DNA of 64,000 nt from Phlebopus portentosus (lineage: Eukaryota > Basidiomycota > Agaricomycetes > Boletales > Boletinellaceae), in assembly GCA_037892935.1 (NCBI GenBank), contig JAYXKI010000007.1, forward strand, positions 868,001-932,000, written 5' to 3'. Below the pieces are notes generated by a model. The model was given only the letters and a program-made list of their open reading frames with translations. It searched no databases and was not told where the DNA came from. The translations under genes and the position numbers were made by a program. Position 1 is the stretch's first letter; every line of letters starts with the position of its first letter. Positions 58,986-64,000 of this stretch are shown here, one piece after another.

Positions 58986-61066
58986 ATGTCAATTTCGTTG
59001 AGAGGTCTAGCAATATTCAGATTTTCTCTCTAAGCCGTTTGACGCTGAATCAGTCCAATCGCCCATTTTCCCACCCTCTGCGACGCGAGAGCACGTCATT
59101 GCGATTCACGAACGCGTCGTATGCGTTCCCCTTAAGTCCACAAGACGAGGCCGAACCGGAAGAGACTGGACACAGTCGAGCGTCTTTTCTTGAGGAGCCG
59201 ACAGAGGAATATGGCCATCTGGAGAGCTCAGAGATACATGATGAAGGAGCGGCAGCAATGGCACAGTCACCAGCGCAGCAAGCGATGCATCTCATCCTTC
59301 GGTTGATCGCGAAAGGCGACATGGATAGAGCATTAGCTGCGAGGGACGAATACGTCAAACTCGGACAGAAAATAGCGCAAGATGGCGCTTTTGCTCGAGC
59401 TGCTGTCGATGCGCTGTCGATTGTCGACCCCGAAGTTCGAAGTAGGAAGTTCATTGCATGGTGGTCACTAACCCCGTTGCATGAATTTCCTGAGCAGGTC
59501 GAATTGGCATGTTCAAGGATTTTTAATCACCCATTCGACATTCCTTTGCTTATGGACTTCTGCGTTCTCTGTGCGAAATCCGGATTTGCACGCACCATAG
59601 AGCGATCGAGGTTGCTCCCGCACATTTTTCGATACGGACATCCAGATGCGACGACTGCTTTTTTAGTGAAACTCGAGCACGAGGCGAAAGAATCCTGTAC
59701 AGATGACTCGCCGGACGATTGGATGTCGATGCGCAATCTTGCCATCCGAGCGCACTTGACCGCAGGACGCAAAGAAATCGCGAGGCAGCTGTACGATGGC
59801 GCGGTTGCAAATAACTTTCGAATTGAGCCTGAGATTTTGAAAATATTAGAGACCAATACTTTTGCTGAGGCACTTCCTCGCGCGGACACCAGAACCTGGC
59901 AACTACGCTCGCACACACCAAAAAATCCACATCGTCCGATCCCCGCCCTAGCTCGAGAGCTCCGCATTCTACGACAGATAACAATCACACGATCAAGGCC
60001 GCCTAATTTCGAACGTTTCCTCGCCGAGTTCATTCAAGCTTATGAGCTCCTCGGAAGGGAATCTCGTGCGATTCGTATGCTTCGAGAGAAGGTCTTCAGA
60101 AAAAGCACATACTTTGTCCGATCTCGTTGGGCCGCAGGAGAACAATTGGCATATTCATGGAACAAGAAACCTCTCGCGGTTCTTCGAACGTATATGAACT
60201 ACTTCCTGGCTGACAGCATACTTGCTGCCGAATCAAGACGCATTTTATCTCACTGGAGATTGCGGCAAAAACCCTCGAGTCCGAAGCGATGGAGGGTCGA
60301 CTGGAAGCTCTCGCAAAAGCCAGTCAAGGTCGAATGGAAAATATGGCCATCCAAACCTTGCATGAGCACGGCCTGGAAAGCTGTCTTACAGCTTTCGAGC
60401 AAGGATGAGATCACGCGCCTTTACACTTTACTTCTGCGGCACGTAGAGCAGTCGCGGGTGGCTCCGGATAAGCTCTCGCCTGGAATAGCGACTACCTCTG
60501 ATCGGGATAAAGCAGATAAGCAGTACTACGACCCCTCCAGCCACTTCGTAGCTATCCCTCCAGTTATATTTCCCGATCAATATTACTTTCACCATTTTGT
60601 CGTTGCTTTCGCGTCTCGCTGTGCACCTCGACAAGGATTTCAGGTCATAAAGGACATGGAGCGTCTCGGGTTCACGCCATCAAAGGAAAGCTATGGCGCT
60701 CTTGCGGGGGCTTATGCGCGTTCTGGGGATTTGCGACGGGTTTTGCGGATCCTTGATTTCATAGATCGGGATACTCGAGATTCTCCTCCCTCACGGACTC
60801 TCTTGGCGACGTACAATAGCGTTTTACGAGGCTTTATGAATGCCAGGATGTATCACGAGGCGCGTATCATCCATCAACTCATGCAGGATCGCGGATGCTT
60901 CAAAGACAGAGACAAACGCACTCGTACTATTGTCCATAAATTATCGCGTTACGAAAAGGGTAAATACGACAAGCAGTTGTTTCGTCTGCGCAAAGTTGTC
61001 CTTGTCAATGGTAGGCAGCTTATTATTGACAAGAATAGAGCGGAGTGGCTGAAGGAGTTGGAGTAA
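58986..61066 (+). CDS. PPR-like mitochondrial protein with frame disruptions
   Basis: The frame 59039-61066 is open for 675 codons but has no ATG until about 59258. An ATG at 58986 (MSISLRGLAIF) would supply a presequence if one base were added near 59020-59030. The following Arg/Ser-rich stretch (SRLTLNQSNRPFSHPLRRES) suits a mitochondrial targeting signal. The middle has helical repeats, and the C-terminus resembles pentatricopeptide repeats (MERLGFTPSKESYGALAGAY, ARSGDLRRVLRILDFIDR, TYNSVLRGFMNARMYHEARI). Between about 60240 and 60408 the main frame becomes Trp/Arg/Lys-rich nonsense. There an alternative frame reads EIAAKTLESEAMEGRLEALA and QTLHEHGLESCLTAF, which looks like the true sequence. 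It probably acts in mitochondrial RNA metabolism. Confidence 0.75.
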
Positions 61067-61386
61067 TAATTTATGTATGTTTGCACTCTCTCTTTGCATA
61101 GAATACTAGAATGTTTTCAGGTGTACACGCTTTCGACTATTGTAATGATGTTCTAATGCTGAAATATTAGACGCGGTCACGTTATTCGTGTCATCGCGAG
61201 ACGCTTCTACTGTCAACGCCACATGCTTGCGAGACACGAGACATGCTTCTCTTTAGGTTCGGAATCCCCGTCAAGAACAGGTATATAAGCAAGGCGCTTT
61301 CGAGAACTACCTTGTTTCCTCTTATTCCCGAACACCCATCTCGGTGTCCCGTCAGATACAACAAACTCAACGCGAATCGGGAAAAG
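61067..61386. other. short intergenic region
   Basis: About 320 bases between the PPR-like gene and the DUF5872 protein gene. A GTATATAAG motif near 61280-61288 is a candidate TATA box for the latter. Confidence 0.45.
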
Positions 61387-62662
61387 ATGGCGAAGAACGA
61401 CGATAAGTATACCGATCCAGGCGAGCTCTTCCCATTCTCCAGTCGTTCGCGTGTCGCGTTTGACGCTCGAGTACAGAGCTTCGTAGTCAAATCAAAGAAG
61501 ACATCCAGGCGGACGGTAAGGGTGGCCAGCCTGGGTGAGCACACAAATCTCAGAGATGCGCCTGCTTCCAAACTCATTATCCTCGTTTATTACAGACAAT
61601 GGTCCGCCCGAAAAGCACAGGCCAGTCGATCTAATAGGTATCATTGAATCACTAAACTCAAGAGAATGGAAATAGATGATGGCCTCCGAGTACAAAAAGC
61701 AAATGCACGAGCGTGGAGAAGAGCCATACACCACAGATAACTCTGAACAATCCGAGGGTCAGAAACACCTCAACGACTGGACGAAAGAAGAGTGGCAGAC
61801 CAGTGAAGGAAAAGGAAACGCGAAGCAAACCGATGGTACCGAGCAGCGCTACCTTCCGAAGAAAGCCTGGGAGAGCCTGACGGAGGAAGAGAAAGAGGCG
61901 ACGAACAAGGCAAAGTTGGAAGGGAGCGCAAGGGGAGAGCAGGTTTGTTCTGCTGCTGTTTTGAGAATAGTACAGATCGCTGAATTTGCGCCATTCATTT
62001 AGTATGTCCCAAACACTAGTGAGGCACAGAAAGCTCGGAAGGATGCTAAAGACAACGGGACAACGGCAATTGACGGAGAGGACACGGATGGTGATGCTTA
62101 CGAGCTGACCGATGGCGAGCACGAAACGGAAGAGAATGCTTCACCGAAACGTGGGTCAAAACACAAGCGCGACGAGAAAAGCGATGCAAACGAAAGCGAC
62201 GCCGATGGGGAGACAGCTGTGAATGAAAAGGGAGAGGAACAAACTGCGCAATCACAACCACCAGCGAAGCAAGCCAAAGGAGACGATGGGGAGAAAAGGG
62301 CGACTCAATCAAAGTCAAAAGGCGAGTCCGAATCAGCGAAGACAGATAAAGAGGCGCATGGCAAGAAAAGTGACGAAGAACACGGCGAACCGGCAAGCGC
62401 GACTCGTCTTCCCAACGAGGGCCAGCACGTATTTTGGCGCGCAACCCCAGGATGGGTCGAAGGTAGGAATACATAATTGAAAGCAAGTCACGAGATGCTG
62501 ATGTATGCGGCTTGTAAAGGAACCGTCGTCGAAATTTGTCACTCTGAGAAAGAGGTTGATGGCAAACACGTCAAGGCCTCTCAGGATGACCCACGCATCG
62601 TTCTAAAAAGTGCAAAGTCTGGAAAGACAGCCGTGCACAAGCCCGAAGCAGTGTACTTCTAA
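61387..62662 (+). CDS. DUF5872 + HVA1-type Tudor (DUF2945) protein
   Basis: Six exons (61387-61420, 61477-61534, 61596-61620, 61676-61942, 62003-62462, 62520-62662) give 328 residues. The N-terminal part reads MAKNDDKYTDPELRSQIKED, GGQPGQWSARKAQMMASEYK, then LNDWTKEEWQT and RYLPKKAWESLTEEEKE. This matches the short fungal/bacterial DUF5872-type domain. A long Lys/Glu/Ser-rich disordered linker follows. The C-terminus GQHVFWRATPGWVEGTVVEI ... KTAVHKPEAVYF is the small beta-barrel once named HVA1, a Tudor-like fold. Introns 1 and 3 appear to start with GC (G|GCGAGC, CAG|GCCAGT), since the conserved sequence joins only that way. Function unknown, possibly nucleic-acid or chromatin binding. Confidence 0.8.
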
Positions 62663-62785
62663 AATTCTGCCTCGGTACTGCAGTTCCATTCTGGCGTGTA
62701 AGCTCTATGTACATCAACAATAATTTATGATGAAAATGGTCCAAATAATACTGGCATATATCTTTTGCTCATTGGAGTTTTCACT

Positions 62786-64000
62786 CTAAAGGAAATCTTT
62801 GAACAGCTTCTTCTTCACTTTCCCCCTCATCGTAACTGATGATTGAAAGACGGAGAAGTCAGTCCCGCAGTCAATAAACTAAGAAACCAGTAAACCGCCA
62901 CTTACTTTCGTCGCCCAGAAGGAACCCAAAAATTAGTTCCACATTTCCCTTCTTCGCTGCTTCAAACGCTGATTTGAATTTGAGCAACGGTGACAGCCGC
63001 CACAACCATACGGATTCGACCATCAGGCGGACCAGCTTCAAGTTGGGCAGCGTGCAGCTTCTGAGCCTAAGTTGGAGGAGATCGCCTAATTTCGCTTCAA
63101 CCTCCTCGAGTAAACGAATATCCTGCTCCTTGAAGTCATTTTCGGGGTTTCCGGCGAGAATAAGCCGTCGGAGGGTCGGAGGATACCACACAAGATTCCA
63201 TCGTCGATACGTTACGAGCGGTATGCATAGCTCCGTCAGGGCAGTGAGATATCTGAGATCGACGCAATAGCAATGGTAACTCCCAACTTCGATTGCCGTG
63301 ATAGTGAGCGATTCTAACGTCTTTGAGAACTTTCGGAGGTCCTGATCGAAGAAAGAATAGGCATTCCAGTAATTTCCACCGAGGAGCTCGATGATTCGCA
63401 ACTTGTCTGAATGCTCGGGGAATGTGAAGCACCCGTGTGCGACGTACCAGTTCTTGATGCAGAGCCTCGTAAGCTGTGGCATTTGCGGCCAGGACATGCT
63501 ATGCTGCGTCCGGTTTGGCGGTGATGTTGCTCCCTTTTGCACATCCAGGATCAACTCCCGCAGAGCAGGAAGAATCAAATCGGACGAGTAGACCAAGTAG
63601 GAATTGCATGGCATGCCATGAAGCAGCTCCACTTCGAGACGGGTGAGTCTGGCTAGCCTGCCTGGATCAAAGCCATCAGCGCATGTGGTGTAAATGCGTT
63701 CTTCCCCCAGACGGACGCCTCCAATATCAAGCGACCGCTGGACGGTGAGAGAATCAATATTTGGACATGCGCGATAAATCCGCTTGATGTTCCACAGATC
63801 CGACTGCGAAATGTCAATCCTCGCGGATTTGTACATGGTACTGGCAAAGTGGAAAGAATGCACCAGAGGCTGTAAGTCCGGGTATTTCGTCACCGCCCGT
63901 GCGAGAGCAGACAAGGCGTCCGAAGAGGACAGGTATATCTCGCGATACAATATTGGCGTCAAGACGTAGTACCATGTCTGACAGACACGCGACAAGCGAC
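62786..64000 (-). CDS. F-box/leucine-rich-repeat type protein (5' partial)
   Basis: The gene runs off the right edge. The visible part is an exon 62906-64000 and a last exon 62786-62835 (end MRGKVKKKLFKDFL), joined by a 70-nt intron. If the intron is retained the frame stops at 62871. The first visible residues, SRVCQTWYYVLTPILYREIY, are the usual sequence just after the F-box in Agaricomycete F-box proteins. Irregular leucine-rich segments follow (LARLTRLEVELLHGMP, LRELILDV, ALTELCIPLVTY, TLRRLILAGNPENDFK). Such proteins recruit substrates to SCF ubiquitin ligases. The F-box itself lies outside the window. Confidence 0.75.

Overview
The window is nuclear DNA of a filamentous basidiomycete, most likely an Agaricomycete. 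Genes are packed on both strands and cut by many short introns (about 45-70 nt, GT-AG, often with a CTAAC-like branch site). Divergent H2A/H2B genes, Agaricomycete-type membrane proteins (DUF6533-like) and caspase-domain paralogues fit this. I saw no bacterial, viral, CRISPR, rRNA or convincing tRNA signal. Exon models were made by hand from splice signals and conserved protein segments, so single junctions may be off by a few bases.

Layout. 1-10.6 kb: a partial DUF6533-like membrane protein, a small secreted cysteine protein, an epoxide hydrolase, a 16-exon acid sphingomyelinase-like phosphodiesterase, a small PRGK-family gene and MFS transporter copy 1. 11.7-17.8 kb: housekeeping block with a complex I assembly factor (NDUFAF2-like), proteasome subunit RPN3 (divergent from it) and an AFI1-like DENN protein. 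18-25.6 kb: tandem metacaspase-like genes, each followed by a duplicated coding relic, then a lineage-specific membrane protein (copy 1). 26.9-34.8 kb: an island of five small paralogous genes. 35.6-50 kb: a small hypothetical gene, alpha-COP (COPA), membrane protein copy 2, the H2B/H2A pair and a three-LIM scaffold protein. 50-64 kb: a gene-poor stretch, MFS copy 2, a lysine-rich hypothetical protein, RSC8/SWI3, a PPR-like organellar protein, a DUF5872 + HVA1/Tudor protein and a partial F-box/LRR protein.

The most unusual content is the small-gene island, here called the PRGK family. Five tandem genes at 26.9-34.8 kb and one distant reverse-strand member at 7.5-8.0 kb share a four-exon plan in which every intron is phase 2. 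Their bodies are divergent, low-complexity and hydrophilic, and the last exon encodes a short [F/I/Y]-[I/L/V]-P-R-G-[K/S] motif. Two members also end in a CAAX prenylation box (CVIF, CVVF). I know of no described family with this architecture.

The window is rich in duplications: MFS copies 42 kb apart with nine exons of identical length, metacaspases with their downstream flank, and the membrane-protein pair. Several conserved genes (RPN3, AFI1, PPR, two PRGK genes) each look one base short at one point. This suggests single-base deletion errors in the assembly, or recent decay.
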